Origin: Cryptomeria japonica
Taxonomy: Eukaryota > Streptophyta > Pinopsida > Cupressales > Cupressaceae
DNA: 64,000 nt
Assembly (NCBI RefSeq): GCF_030272615.1
Contig: NC_081407.1
Span: forward strand, 440,473,213-440,537,212
Reading direction: 5' to 3'
Shown: positions 46,145-58,783 of the stretch, piece after piece
How the letters are laid out: every line of letters begins with the position of its first letter
Position numbering within the stretch: position 1 is the stretch's first letter
Notes under the pieces: generated by a model
Databases searched by the model: none
Seen by the model: the letters and a program-made list of their open reading frames with translations, nothing else
What the model was told of the DNA's origin: nothing
Made by a program: the position numbers and the translations under genes

Positions 46145-48019
46145 TTATATTAACACCACAGTTAATCCAATTGTCCATTTAATTAGATAAAAAAATATGC
46201 TTAAGTTTAAAACTACACATACATCTAAATTCCATAATGAAGAAATGAAAGTATTCCAATGTATCCAATTTCTACAAAACACTTTAAACATAAGATCAAA
46301 GCATCTGAAATAACATACATCCCACTGACATACTATTGCAATATCCATAAATACATGGCTTCCAATAATGCCACAGATTACAAAGTTTACAATATCAAGG
46401 TTACATAAAAGTTTGATACAATGACCACAAAGTCTCAACTGAACAATGATCTCGAACAAGAGCTGGTACATGAACCACGAACCAAGAAACACCAGCAAAG
46501 CCTTTCCTCACCTAAAGATACAATCTAGAACATCCGATGGGAAGTGGCACTACCACCCGACCATGTGATCCCTAAATGGAACCATCCCACCGTACTAGGA
46601 GATAGTAGAAAACCGTCAAGCAAGCAAAGTAGACAAGTACGAGAGAAATACAAGACTCTGCAAACATCCATGTGACTCAACTCACAAAACACTAGTGACT
46701 CTAAGGAGAGAGTGTCATCGCATAGCTTAAGATGGATACCATGGTATAGCCTCCATAGGTCCCGGCCCCCATCCTAGGTTATCCTGGTAACCTCTCTCGA
46801 ACCTCTAGTTCCAACTAAGTCTCATGAGGACCCTACCAATCCTTTTCGTGAAGACAAGGTGGTAAGTTTATCATTCCAGGCCTTCTCATAACATTATGAG
46901 CCATGTACAAGCACTACACCTATGCACAAGGTACATTATTTTAATTAATATTTATTCTACCCACCCCCTAATCAATTATTAGGTTATCACTTTTTAACTG
47001 ACTTTTGATGGGTTATCCTATCATCCACTTCGAGCACGGCCCCCGCTCGAAATCCACTCTCTCTCATAGGACACTAACAGGAAAGGTCTCTCTACGAGAA
47101 CTCTATGGCAAAATAGATAGCCATAACTAATCCTGACAAACCACAGGTGAAGGATACACAATCACTAACCCAAGATTGACCATTTGGACAAAACACACAA
47201 TGGCTCATATCAATAAGGCTATACAACAACACCTGACCAAGGAGATATAATAACATAGGACACAATGACAACTCAACCAGAATTACAACGGAATTAAGCT
47301 TCACTGCAAACACCATTTACACAAGATCTTAATACCGGCAATCTTTTCTTAAAACAACCAAAATCATAAATAACTTGCAATTAAAGATTTTCCAAACAAT
47401 AAGAAAATACAACTATTTTAATACAAAGAAATCAATGTTGTCATTTGTCCAACAAGAGACGCAAAGCGTCAAGTTCCTACCAATATGTTTTTTATTAGTG
47501 TAAAGATTCGGTGAGAGAGATTTTGTTTTAAAAAATAAATATTAAAAAATAAACAAAGAAATTTTAAGAAATAATAGAATAAATTATAGTCATTTGAAAG
47601 AAAAGATTCTCTTAAGAAAAGATTTTTTTAAATTTATATTATACTAATGGAATTTTAGCTAACATTATAAATTTTTAATGGTGAAAATTATATATTTAAA
47701 AAGTAATTACTCAAAAATTGAATTCTAAGATTAATAAAATAAATCAATTATTAAAAAATAATTGTAAAATCATAGTACTCCAAGTTACTATTTCGACATT
47801 GAGATAAAACTATTTCCACATTGAAATAAAAAATCATGGAGTACTATTTCCACATAGAGATAAAAAATCATTGCAACGCAGATAAATAGCTTCCCTTTCT
47901 CACCAACTTCAGGGAAAAATAATAATAACAGAAACAATTTTTTAAAAAACTTAAATATTTTTAGTATTAGTACATTACATAGCCAAAATCTATTCATTCC
48001 CTCATAATCTTGTACCCTA
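46145..48019. other. Non-coding part of the 6.46-kb insertion, left
   Basis: Several short frames on minus have no recognisable motifs. 47430-47800 is very AT-rich. A short triple repeat (tatttccacattgagataaaa, 47788-47865) is visible. Confidence 0.5.
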
Positions 48020-48440
48020 TTCCGTAGCTACAGTGTTCTCGAAGGTAGGGAGGATGTTGGCAAAGGTTGTGAAATATGGCTTTACACCTACATTTGGATT
48101 TTCTTAAAAGTTTCTAAATCCTTTTCAACCAATCCATTACGTGTATAGCATGAAATCATGGCATTCGAAGAGACCACATTTCTTTCGAGCATTTTGTCAA
48201 ACAGTTTGCGTGCCTTGCCAATGCTTCCACAATTTGCCTACATGTCTACAGAGCATTTCGAACTATAATATCTGACAAAAGCTCCCCTTCTACTGTGCTT
48301 TGATTGATGTCCATACTATGTTCATAAGCTCCCCGTTTTAGTCCAGGTAGCGAGTATGTTGGCAATAGTTGTGGAATTTGCTTTGTTGTATTAAGCAATT
48401 CTGCTCCTATGAAAGGTATCCAGGATTTATGCTTTTAACA
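48020..48440 (-). pseudogene. PPR protein gene fragment
   Basis: On minus, after small shifts, the sequence reads NSTTIANILATWTKTGSL, a degenerate hinge, [20 protein letters not shown] and [19 protein letters not shown] (48240-48110). These match consecutive units of land-plant PLS-type pentatricopeptide repeat proteins ([26 protein letters not shown]). Stops follow (IQM-stop-V-stop). Intact relatives act in organelle RNA editing or processing. Here it is a captured or inserted relic inside an LTR-like unit. Confidence 0.75.
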
Positions 48441-51400
48441 TGGTCTCCTTCCTACAAAACATTGATCATGGTTTTTGTTTATTGTAAATAGATAAAAAAA
48501 AAAAGACATTGCATCGTATGCATGAGACAAAACTCAAGGAAAAAGTTACAGAAAATAGCAAACTATATTTTGCATATAGGCAAATTTATTGAGCAAAAAT
48601 ACACTCATGGCATAAAATCATCAGGTAGAGAAAAGGCGGACAATTTGTATCCAATAGATTACTGAGATGGTTTTAAAAAGTAGTGAAATTTTAAATCTTT
48701 GGATTAAAAGACAACAAAATAAATCCTGAGTGTGAAAGAATAGAAATTGTTCTTCCAACTTACATTTGTAACTGTCAAAAACATAGCAGTCGCAACCCCA
48801 CTCCAATCTAGTGACCACGGTGATGAATCAACACCCTTGTTTAAAGGCCAAAGATGGGTTGAAGCAGGAGAGGGACCTGTAGGAAACTCATAGCCATTAC
48901 TTCACAGAGAAAGCACTGTACCCACAATCTTGAGACTCGTTACAAGTGGAGAAAACGGGTTAATCTATAGTGTAAAAACTCATCAAAAGCAGAGAAAACA
49001 TGTTAATCTATAGTGTAAAGACTCATCAGAAGTGGACACAACAAATTAATGTATAGTATTGATGTCACATTCAACTCACGTTGGCATATATTACAATTTA
49101 GAAAGTTATATAACAGAGAAATGAAGGAGAAATGCATTCTTCTGGTTTGTGCAAGTGTATCGTGGAGACAGCAGATGCTCCAATTTTACTGCAGAGGCGG
49201 CCTTCCAAATGTCGATATCAGAAACATAACCACAAGAATATAGACAGCAAAAAAGAGAATAACATTGGAGTGCAAGTAAAGATTAATAGGTTCTATGTAG
49301 AGAAGACCAACAGTGAAAATAATTAAGCCCTAAAAACATATATCAGAAAGAACGTTCCAAAAAACACTATCCTTCAGATTTTCCTATACCTCTTTTCTAT
49401 TTCTTCTTGCACGTAGTCTGGTTCGAATGTTGTTCTTTGTCCAATGAATAAATAGAGTTTTCAGAAAACCTGGAAATGGTAACAATATCCTTTCAGCAGA
49501 TAGATGAATATAAATCAGAAGATGAAGCTGGTGCAAAAGGACATATGAGATGCATTGCAAAATGAGAAAAAAATAGACAATGCTTTGGAAACTCACACTG
49601 ACTAAAAGCACATATGAAAAAGAATAGAGAGTGGTATAATTTTATCAGAACTGGTAACTCACACAAGGAAAAGTATAATAAATATGACCAACGACCATTA
49701 TCAAATTGTTGTATGTGCATTAATAGTAGGCCATCAAATTAATATTAATGCATCATGTCCAATAAACAAATGTACCAAAAGATAGACGTTTCTGGACGCT
49801 ATTTTGGATGTTAACTATAGCCTACAGTATACAAAATTAAGTGTGACAAGTGCATATACAGTGCATTGTACATTACCAATAGTTTAGTCCATTCAATATA
49901 AATACAATTGTCAAAAACCATATTAAATATGCATTCAATGAAATGACATTTGTGATGAAAATACATCCTATCAATAATATTTTACTTAGATTTTTTTGGA
50001 TTTTATTGAATGAAATAAGATTTCTCAAGATTTTTGTGGAATTCAACATCATTTATCATTATGAGGGAGACCAAAAATTTATTGTCACATAATTGCAAAT
50101 AATATTGACTATTTTTGAACTAAACAAAATACATTTTTTGCAATGATTGTTTGCAGAATAGACCAATAACAAAAGAGATAAATAGTATTATTTAAATTAT
50201 GAGAAAATGTATCAAAATTGAAACTATAGAAATCTAGACAAATATTTTAAAATAGTCTCATATGATTGGCTAGTATAAGAAATAAAATGCATCCAATGAA
50301 TGCATTAGTAATCTTGCCTATTGGCAAGAACTAATAAGGCTAAATCAATCACATAAAAATCAACCCCCTAATTATATGCTCATGATTAATTTACAAATAT
50401 ATTCGATTAGCTTATACCAATAATCTAAATTAAATTCCAAATTAAATATATATAATAATATAACAAAATTACATAAATATATATACTCATCGAATATAAT
50501 ATCATATAATTATATCACATTAAAAATATATAATAAAATGAAGATTTAATTTTACAATAACTTTTTATTTCCAAAATAACATAATAAAATCACAATACTC
50601 TATATATATATATATATATATATAATTATTTTATTTTATTTTTTTAATTAATTAATTTTTATTTTTATTTTAAATTAATTTTTTGTTTTTTAATTTTTAT
50701 TTTTTTTTTAAATTTCAATAACCTAAAAAACACATTAAATTTTATTTCCAATAAAATTTATTTCCAAAGAATCTAATTAATACAGATTTTCTCCAAAATA
50801 CTAAAATAAAACAATTTCTCCATAACTTTTAATAACCTAATAAATTTAATTAAAATTAAATTCATTACCATAGTAACTAAATAATTACACAGAGATGTAC
50901 AAATATTGACAGAACAACCATAGCAAAATATCGAAGCAAAATCAAATAAGAGGGAATAATTTTTCTGGTAAACACCATTCTTCCCAAATCTTGCAATTTT
51001 CCATGCACAACAAAAATCTTGGCAAAATTTGTCATAATAACTTTTTCCAATTTTCTCAAAATTTAATCTACAAACACCTAAGAAATAACTTCTTTCCATA
51101 AACTAGAAATTAACTTCAGGAATGGACTTTAGCCAAGAACAAGAAATAATTAGACAAGATATGACAAACACACATCATTCAGAAGATAGAAGAAATAGAA
51201 ATATTTTCTTTAAAACAAACAATCAAAAGAAGCCACCCAACCTGGTATAGCTTTCCTGGAAGAAATTTGTAAAAGAGAACCAATCCTTCAACAAGCTTCC
51301 AAATAATTTTCTTCACCTAAATCCCTGATATATTTCTTGTGTGTCCTAAAATAATGACCTATTCCCCTTTTAAACTAAAATTCTAGGTTGAATATCTTTT

Positions 51401-52000
51401 TCTCCAAAAACCTAAATTTAGAATAAAAGCAATTTTATTTTCTTTTCTAATTTTCTAACAAAGGGATAAGTTAACATGCAATAATTAAAAATCATTTTTC
51501 TTTCTTTTCTTTTCTCATGCAAATCAATTAATTTTCTAAATAAAGAAATTAAAGCAATACTTTAATTCTAATTAATTCTTTTATTCATTTATTTATTTAT
51601 TTATTCTTTTATTTATTTAAAATTCTAGGAAATAACAAATACAATTAATTTAATTTATTTTTCCACAAAAATGTAAATAAAAATATATTCTAATATCATG
51701 CAACTTGCAACTTACTTTAATAACTTCTTTTAATTAATTAAATTTATAATCTCAATGCATACAAAATTCAACTATGAGATAACTCCATAAACTTTAATTA
51801 ATTAATCAAATTCACTAAAACACACAAACTGAACAAATCTCAAGCAAATACTCATAAAAAGATCAAACGACAAAATACGAAGGCCGAACTAACTGACTGG
51901 ACGACCAACTAACAACACTCACACGAGTGTAAATAAGTAAAATAGGGTCAACTACTATCTCCTCCACTTCCATCGGAAAATATAAGGCACGCTCAAACCT
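48441..52000. other. Non-coding part of the 6.46-kb insertion, right
   Basis: A 39-base segment around gtgtaaaaactcatcaaaag is repeated in tandem (48955-49035). 49740-51900 is AT-rich with aattaattaa and atttattta runs. No gene recognised; short frames have no conserved motif. Confidence 0.5.
50600..50625. repeat. (TA)n microsatellite
   Basis: About 12 uninterrupted TA units in an AT-rich region. Confidence 0.9.
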
Positions 52001-52437
52001 GTGAAGTCAGGTGGAGACGATACCCCGTACCTACCCGGTACTTATACCTGCAATATCCTGCATCACTGAACCACACATGCATATATACAATATAGAAAAC
52101 ACGGCATACACACCGATGAAGGAGAATCGCGATGTTCCCTGTCTCACTGAAATGAGTGAAGGAAAATCGTCCCCTTGCATCCAATACACTCACAAACACA
52201 CAACATATAATTTCACATTGCATAAATAAAGTAAAATGTCAGTACATAGCAATAATCCATAAAATGCCATAAATCACAAGTACTGAAATATTGCAAATAA
52301 ATTATGCATCTCAATTCCAGATAAAGCATAATGTCATAAAAATCTAAATAACATATCATGGTAATGTATCCACTGAAAACAAACAATAATAAAATCTGAG
52401 TCTAATGAGTTCAAACGAGTAGGGGTACTACAAGGAC

Positions 52438-53026
52438 TCTTAGTGGGATTTCCTCCTTGCATAGTAATGACAGGTTTATTAGGAGTACTAAAGGAATCAT
52501 GACTATATCCACCTTGAATAGTGAAAAGAGGTTGATTAAGAAGTTGTGAGTTTGAAGAACGATAAGCACCTTGGACTACAAAAAGAGGCTTGCTATGTTC
52601 ATTCACATTTATCATGTTGATTAACCTTTTAGATGTATTGTTTTTGTTTGAATATTTAGGCAAAGACATAAAGTCATCAAGGGCATCATCCAACAAAGCA
52701 TGGTCATATCGATTGAAAGGATTATCTTTTGATTCAAAGGGAGACATCCTCATAAAGGGAATTATTGTAGGCAACCATGTTGTGTTATCTAGTGGAGGAG
52801 TTGATAGGAATGTACCCATGAGAGGAATCATTCAACTTATTTTTCTCATCACCATCAAATGGCATACTAACAAGGTTGATTAGTTTTTGGCAAAATGAGG
52901 GTTTAGAAGGCTTAGGATTTAAAAACTCATCTAGAGCTACATCTAATTCATCCTTACAAACTCATAATCAACATAATTGCATACATCATCAAAAGTATGA
53001 ACATCTTGCAAATAAAAATCTGACAT
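52438..53026 (-). pseudogene. N-terminal gene remnant of element D (no recognisable Gag domain)
   Basis: ATG near 53025 opens MSDFYLQDVHTFDDVCNYVD. After several stops the piece 52831-52438 (MIPLMGTFLSTPPLDNTTWL; internally repeated IQGGY/VQGAY/MQGGN) follows. It continues across the nested unit into the protease leader. There is no Retrotrans_gag block or zinc knuckle, unlike G1, and the whole pre-protease coding part is only about 1 kb. Confidence 0.55.
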
Positions 53027-53202
53027 TTTGAAATGGAAATTGAATGAGATTTAAACACACAATGCAAGCAAATAAAGGGAAATCTCTTGTTTTTTTTCTT
53101 TTTGAATTTTTTTTCACTTTTTTTGAATTTTATGTTTATAGAGAAAATGAAAGATGATAAATCTAGATCTAACAATGCAATGCAATAAAACTGAGATCAG
53201 AT

Positions 53203-53219
53203 TCATGTTGGGTTCACCA
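53203..53219 (-). promoter_or_regulatory. Primer-binding site of element D
   Basis: TGGTGAACCCAACATGA on minus, three bases from the LTR end. The TGGTG-type start is plausible for a tRNA 3' end complement, but I cannot name the tRNA with certainty. Confidence 0.55.
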
Positions 53220-53222
53220 AAA

Positions 53223-54909
53223 TGTGTAGGGGAAAAAGTGAGACTAAGAAAACAAGACCTAATCCCACTCTCATGTACACACTGTGGAATACGAAAGAGC
53301 GTAGGGAGGTAACACACTTTGGTTACTTCCTATGAGGAAGAGAGAACCAAAGATTGCCACTTAGGTTTTCTATTACTTTGCTACAAATGAGAGGAAGAAG
53401 TGATGCAAAATGAAGATTTGAATGATTTAACCTAGAATACATGCATAAACAACCCTAATCTGGAAATGTAGAACTGAGAATAACTGATATACTGCTAAAA
53501 AGTATAGATTAAGAGACAAATTCAGAGGTGCACCTATGCTAGAAATATGAGCCAAAATTTTTGGGACCAGAGTGCTACGCCCCTGTCCTGATTCTGCAAA
53601 CTAGAAGTTGTACCTAACAGACTCCGATATGTGGATTCTGAACTACTAATCTGCCAAACTCTGCTGAAAACAAGGAGGACCATGGTGCCACATCGGTGTC
53701 CTGGGCAGGACCAGGGTGCCACACCCCTGTCCCAGAGGTTTCTAACCAAATCTAACCCTCAGAATAGTTTATGTACGCTCTACCAATCCTAAAACTTGTA
53801 GTGAAGCTCGAATCCTAAATCTGCACCTATAGCAGAATATAGGGTTTTGGGTGGCTATATGGGGTTTTACCTTAGTCAAACCCCTATTTTGGTGATTTCC
53901 ACCTCAACAAATAGCCGATCTATATAGTAAAATAATGTGTGCAAGAGCCTTATGTGTGTGCAAGATCCTAGGATGAGAGTAAACGATCTAGAGCAACCCT
54001 AAAGAGTAAACCCTAATTGCTTGTAATTGAAAAAGTAAATGCTCTAAATCAATGATGCAAAGTAATATAAAGCATGAATGTAAATCAATTTGATGTAATG
54101 AAGCTCATACAAATACATAGGAACAACATGAAACCATACCCAACCCTAAAGGAAAGGTACAAGCCAATTTTTAGTCAGCAATCTCCTATTACTTTCCTAT
54201 ATCTTCAAAAATGCCCCAATTGATGAAAGAATGCTTAATGAATTCTTGATAGGTGTTGTTGAATTTTGTTGAAGATTCCAAAGACCTTCTCTTACACTGC
54301 ATAGAAGATTCCTTGTAACCGCTAGCCCTTAGCCAAAAAACTTCCAAATTCGATTCCTTAGACCTTCAAATGAAGAAAGAGAGTTCTTATGTATGAAACC
54401 CTAGATCTTAATTTCACCTTTAGGCCAACCTAGGATTTGAATTTATCACCAATATTTTGCAGTTAAGCATTATAATATTATAGAATTATGCTACCAAAAT
54501 TTTGGGAAAAATGTCGGGGACCGTGTTGCACTTGCACATGGTCCGACCAACTTTTCACCAAATTTTTAGGGTCATTAGATATGATTATATTAGAGCGGAA
54601 CTCAAAGCTACAACTAATTCTAAGATGTTTTGATATGTGAAATTGGGCCTTATAGATCAAAATGGGACATAATTAGGATTTATGATTTAATGATTAATTG
54701 AAGGAATAAGATGAAAAGGGGCATGCTTAAGGTAAAAGGCCCAACTTTATAATGTGTGAAGTGATGAAATATGGATTTAGATTTAATTAAATTGATTAAT
54801 TAAATACTTAAAAGAGATTAGAAATGCAGGATGCAAAACACACTAAGGCGAGTGCTAAACAAAGCATGGAATTATACCACCCTAGAAAGGGTGTACAATT
54901 TATGACGCT
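53223..54909 (-). repeat. 5' LTR of element D
   Basis: Partner of 35610-37242; differs by scattered substitutions and small indels, including a local duplication of 'tgtgtgcaagatcc' sequence near 53935-53965. On minus it ends CCTACACA. Confidence 0.9.
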
Positions 54910-54914
54910 AAAAT

Positions 54915-57900
54915 AATGTGATTATTCATCTAGATAGTGAATATTTTAACAGTTTTTTCAAAGGTTCTTATACAGAGGAAGTGGTGGATATCACTCACGC
55001 AACAACACAAAAATTGTATGAGGAAAATGATGATAAATGTAAGAAAAAACCAATAATATTTTCTTGTCAAGTTCTTGAACATCTACAACTTCCCAGTGGC
55101 CAAAATCTTTTCACGGAAGTGATTTCACCGAAGAATACAATGACATGGTCACCTTGTTGTCTCGAGTGAAAGGGCTTCTGGATTCTCACTTCTTTCAACC
55201 ATGGATGTGTTGGTATATGAACATCATTAGGAAAGGGAATGATAAGACTGACTGGGGTGAGAAAATCAGTGATGTGATTTGTGATCAGTTGAAGGAAGTC
55301 AAAACCACATTGAAATTCTACATGACTTCCAATATTTTGTATGCAGTCACCTCTATGAGGCAATTTCCAGGTTGGTCTACAAAAGGTGATAGAAGAATAA
55401 CTCCAGTATGGGATTACTATTCTCAATTGACTATCTTCAATTGACGAAGTCATTTCTATAGAATTAATGATGCATCCTTTATAGTATGGAAATGTTTGTT
55501 TGACAAGGATTTGCAGAAAAAGAGGCTTTATGATGTTATTGATAACAAAGTTTGTGATTACGGGTGTGTTTTCTTACAGTTCCCAACATTTACATACATC
55601 TAGGTGGGTTGCTTTATTGGTGAACCTTTTATGCTACCAAGGTACCCATCAGACAAAATTGTTGTCATGGAGCTATGTAAACAATTAGTGTATGTACATG
55701 AGAGACAGTCTTCTTCACACAAGACTAGTCTCAAGTCCTCTCAATCAATTGGCAGATATTTAGTGATGAGTACTCAAAAGACCAAAAACATGGAGGAGGA
55801 AATGCAATGGGTAACAATGAGAAAATTCAAAGCCTGCAACAATTTTGATTTTTGTGGAATGAAAATAAAATCCACTGGAATTATGTGCATGTAAACAGGC
55901 TTGAGGATGTTTGGGCCGATTGTGGAGATGATGAAGATGTAAGGAGACTTGATTTAAGTCGCCTTACACTTAAGCAGATTGAGAATTTGGATTTGGCTGA
56001 AATTCCAGACACCTGGGAGGATACCATTGATGATCTTGTGGATCCTATTTATTTTAATAATAATTTTGCTAATACTCCTTTCCCTCCCATTCAGTGGTCA
56101 AAGAAAGAAAGTAAATTTATTTCTGCAAGGTTTGCACCTATCATGGAAAATACAAATGCATGGCTACTGAAGAAAGGTATTAGGATGAAGCAACTTCCCA
56201 CAAGCTCTGGTGATGATCACGATGATGAAGTTCTGGTGGGAAAAATATCAGAAATGAGAACTAAAAATAGACATGATCCACATGAGCTGCCACCAATTTC
56301 ATCTCCTAGGTCAAAGGGAAAGAAACCCACTTACAAATTCACAATAAAAGGGCCGAAGAAAGGACAATCCTCATCTCAAGCTGCACAAAATGATTTTTTT
56401 GAGGAACGAGCATTACAGGAATCAGAAAAAGGACAAGAAGAGGGTGAGATACCGCGGGAAGAAGAAATACAAGATGTGTAAGAATCTCTTCCACCGATAG
56501 TTACCATTGTTTCTACAACAACGCATGTTCCTGCTTCAACTCAAGTAAACATTCATTCCATTGAGTCTGATTCAGATGAAGAGAATGAGGATTGAGATGA
56601 TGAATGCTTAGATGTTGAATAAGATGATGAAGAATTTTTTACTTTGTCTAGCCTTCCAAGTTTTGATGATGTACTCGTGTCTATGATTTAATCTTCAATC
56701 TTATAATTTTTAGAAGCAATGGCACAAATGTCTCAAGAGCAACAAACAGTGATGCTTCCTATAGGTATTGTTACTACAGAGGCTCTGCCACTTGTTTCTA
56801 CCATTATCACTACAATGACTCCTCTATTGGTTTCTACCACAGTACCCACAGCATCTTATTCTCAAGTTCCTAATGTTGTTGATACAACTTCACTTGTGCC
56901 AGTGTCCCAGGCTGTTGTAACTTCAAGTCAGGCTACAATACAAATATTTGTATCTGCTTAAACTGATATCACAACTCCAATGGAAAAATGAACTCTTCCC
57001 CCATGGTTGGACACTGTGGCACCCAAAAGAAAGAAGCAGGTAATCTCACTAGATGATTTTGATTTTGATCAACTAGGTCCTGTCAAGCAAAAAGTCACCA
57101 AGAAGCCCAAGACTATGTCCAAAATATTGGTTGACCCAGTAAGTAAAAGGAAATACGTTGAGGTCTTGGTGTCATCTTCAGATAAGAGAAGGACAATATT
57201 CAACTTTGAAATTATACTATGCAGATTGTAGATTTTGGTGTAGAAACACATGAGAGTGTCAAGCAAGACTCTCAAACTGCTTTCAATGGATGATATGAAT
57301 GAATGGAAGCAAAAATGTGAACAGCTGACAAGTGTGCTACATTAAATAATGCAGTCATCATAAGAGTTTTAGCCAATAGTCTCTTCAATCGACATAGAAG
57401 CACTCAAAAAGATGGAGCGACTAGGTACAAGAGGTAGGGTAGTGGAAGAATGGATCGATCACTTGAAGTTAGAAGCGACACACCTCATTGATTCTATAGT
57501 CAAGCTTTTGATAGATTTTGAAAATGCTCATGTATAGGTTCGAGATGTACAATTTCTATTATCCAAAGAAATAAAAGAACTTGAGAAATATTTAAGGCTT
57601 TGCTATAAAATGAAAGAGTATAGGATAGACATTCTTGTTGATAATGTAGTTTTGACTCTGGGCGAGTATATCCAAACCCAATCAATATTGGCACACAAAG
57701 ATGAGCTAATGAAAGTGCTAGTAAAGGATATGAAGCAAGATAAGAAAGCATGTGCTGATGCAATCACAAATATTTCATCAATGATATCAAAATTACCTTG
57801 CCAGATATTTGATACAGAACATAAGGTTTTACCTAATGAGACCATCGAATAGGAATTCCTCACCATAATCGACCAATAAATAGATGATCAATTTTCTCTA

Positions 57901-58113
57901 GTGTCATTTCATAAGTTGATTGAAATCCAAATCAACTTAGATGATCTTACATCAGTTTTGAAGAAAACAAAAAGGATTTATGTGGAAGTCAGAGATTCCA
58001 TATCTTGTGTTCATGCTATTTCAAATGCGACTTCAGGGCCACACAAATATTAAATGCAAGCTATGTTGGCAAGGTTCGAGGAATTCCAGAAAATCAATGA
58101 GGGAGGGAAATAA
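54915..58113 (+). pseudogene. ORF C of G0, 3' part (unknown accessory protein)
   Basis: Continues the 35343-35609 frame. Blocks: NVIIHLDSEYFNSFFKGSYT (54915), after a frameshift LLSRVKGLLDSHFFQPWMCW (55145), DWGEKISDVICDQLKEVK (55250) and YAVTSMRQFPGW (55340). Next come GCFIGEPFMLPRYPSDKIVV (55605) and the 209-residue block 55852-56481 ending in acidic sequence. A Thr/Val/Ser-rich region (56719-56961), a basic patch (57007-57200) and a C-terminal coiled coil (57480-58080) follow. More than ten stops; restored length would be over 1000 residues. The WGEKISDVICDQLKEVK segment resembles VCEWLKDELIDNLKKIK of ORF2 in element B. No transmembrane segment, so an envelope role is not supported. Confidence 0.6.
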
Positions 58114-58122
58114 AGAATAAAG
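58101..58122 (+). promoter_or_regulatory. Purine-rich tract before the 3' LTR of G0
   Basis: gggagggaaataaagaataa followed by AG and then TGTCATTG, a suitable plus-strand primer site. Confidence 0.6.
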
Positions 58123-58783
58123 TGTCATTGAAACTATGTAGTTTTCATGTAGATGCATCATTTCTTACTACAAATTTTCTTGTAATTGCAGTTTCTTTTT
58201 ATGCAGTAGATGTAGTCAAATAGGACTCTGCAATTGAATTAGTCAACTGCACCCACATTTTTCTCCACTCCTTTCCTATAAAAGGAGGAAACTTATTTGT
58301 AAATAGGGATCTTTTATTATTATAAGCAAGACTCTGTCGAATTTTTACCTCAACAAAGACTTTGAGCTTTTTGATGTAAAGATTGATTTAAAGAAATAAA
58401 GATAGCAATCCGCTAGCTTCCAAACTTTGTGTTGGGCCAAAGATTGTGTTTATGATTGAATTGTTCTTATGTACAGTTCTCATAATCATTTCCTAAATAC
58501 TTGAATCTTATTGGTGATATTTTTTATGTGAGTAAGAGAGTTTTCCAATTGTTATAAGTAGACTTTGTGCTATTTGCGTATTTGGGAAATTTTTTGATAG
58601 TTAAGTGATTACATAGAATGCTTTGTATTTCTATTAGTTGCTCTTAGTTTTAGGAAATTAATCACCACAATTATAACTATAATCACAACTTGTAGCTCAA
58701 ATCCTCCATGTTTTTGGCCTTTTGAGTAGTCATCACTAAATATTTGTTATATTTTCACCTGGAATTATATTTTGTAGGATCCA
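58123..58783 (+). repeat. 3' LTR of G0 (probable)
   Basis: Begins TGTCATTGAAACTATG and ends near GGATCCA, where the RT frame of element E starts on minus. A TATA box (tataaaag, 58277-58284) is followed by a C/T-rich leader. The 5' partner is off the window, so limits are less certain than for other LTRs (right end within about 25 bases). Confidence 0.6.
58277..58284 (+). promoter_or_regulatory. TATA box in the 3' LTR of G0
   Basis: tataaaag preceded by a C/T-rich run (ctccactcctttcc). Confidence 0.5.

Larger units (their letters stand above)
45970..52432. mobile_element. LTR-like insertion of 6.46 kb with perfect target-site duplication
   Basis: Begins TGTAATGCCCCACCAGG and ends GGGGTACTACA, flanked by aggac on both sides (45965-45969, 52433-52437), and splits the start of the D polyprotein. 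No RT, integrase or gag is visible inside and no long direct repeat of its two ends was found by eye. It is best explained as a very long solo LTR (perhaps minus orientation, TGTAGTACCCC...CATTACA) enlarged by internal insertions, or a large non-coding retroelement. It contains the PPR fragment below and extremely AT-rich DNA (49740-51900). Confidence 0.7.
35610..54909 (-). mobile_element. Element D: Ty3/gypsy Tat-lineage element with LTRs, inserted in ORF C
   Basis: Direct repeats 35610-37242 and 53223-54909 are the LTRs. Flanks gaaat (35605-35609) and aaaat (54910-54914) are a 4/5 target-site duplication. On minus: 5' LTR, primer site, short N-terminal gene, protease, G-patch-like linker, RT-RNase H, second RNase H, integrase, antisense PMD gene (plus strand), 3' LTR. 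A 6.46-kb LTR-like unit is nested inside (45970-52432). All frames are broken. Confidence 0.88.
32083..58783 (+). mobile_element. Element G0: older gypsy-type element, split by G1 and D
   Basis: Plus-strand pieces that join across younger insertions: RNase H tail and integrase (32083-33720), palindrome array (34021-35190), ORF C (35343-35609 and 54915-58113), purine tract and 3' LTR (58123-58783). The 5' part lies off the left edge. No second RNase H is seen between RNase H and integrase, so it is not obviously Tat; an Athila-like or other branch is possible. That ORF C belongs to the same element as the integrase is inferred from orientation and order. Confidence 0.6.

Noticed and set aside
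46145-49720. Short minus frames (60-117 codons) as host genes
   Set aside because: Hydrophobic AT-rich translations without conserved motifs, inside an LTR-like insertion; only the PPR fragment is recognisable.
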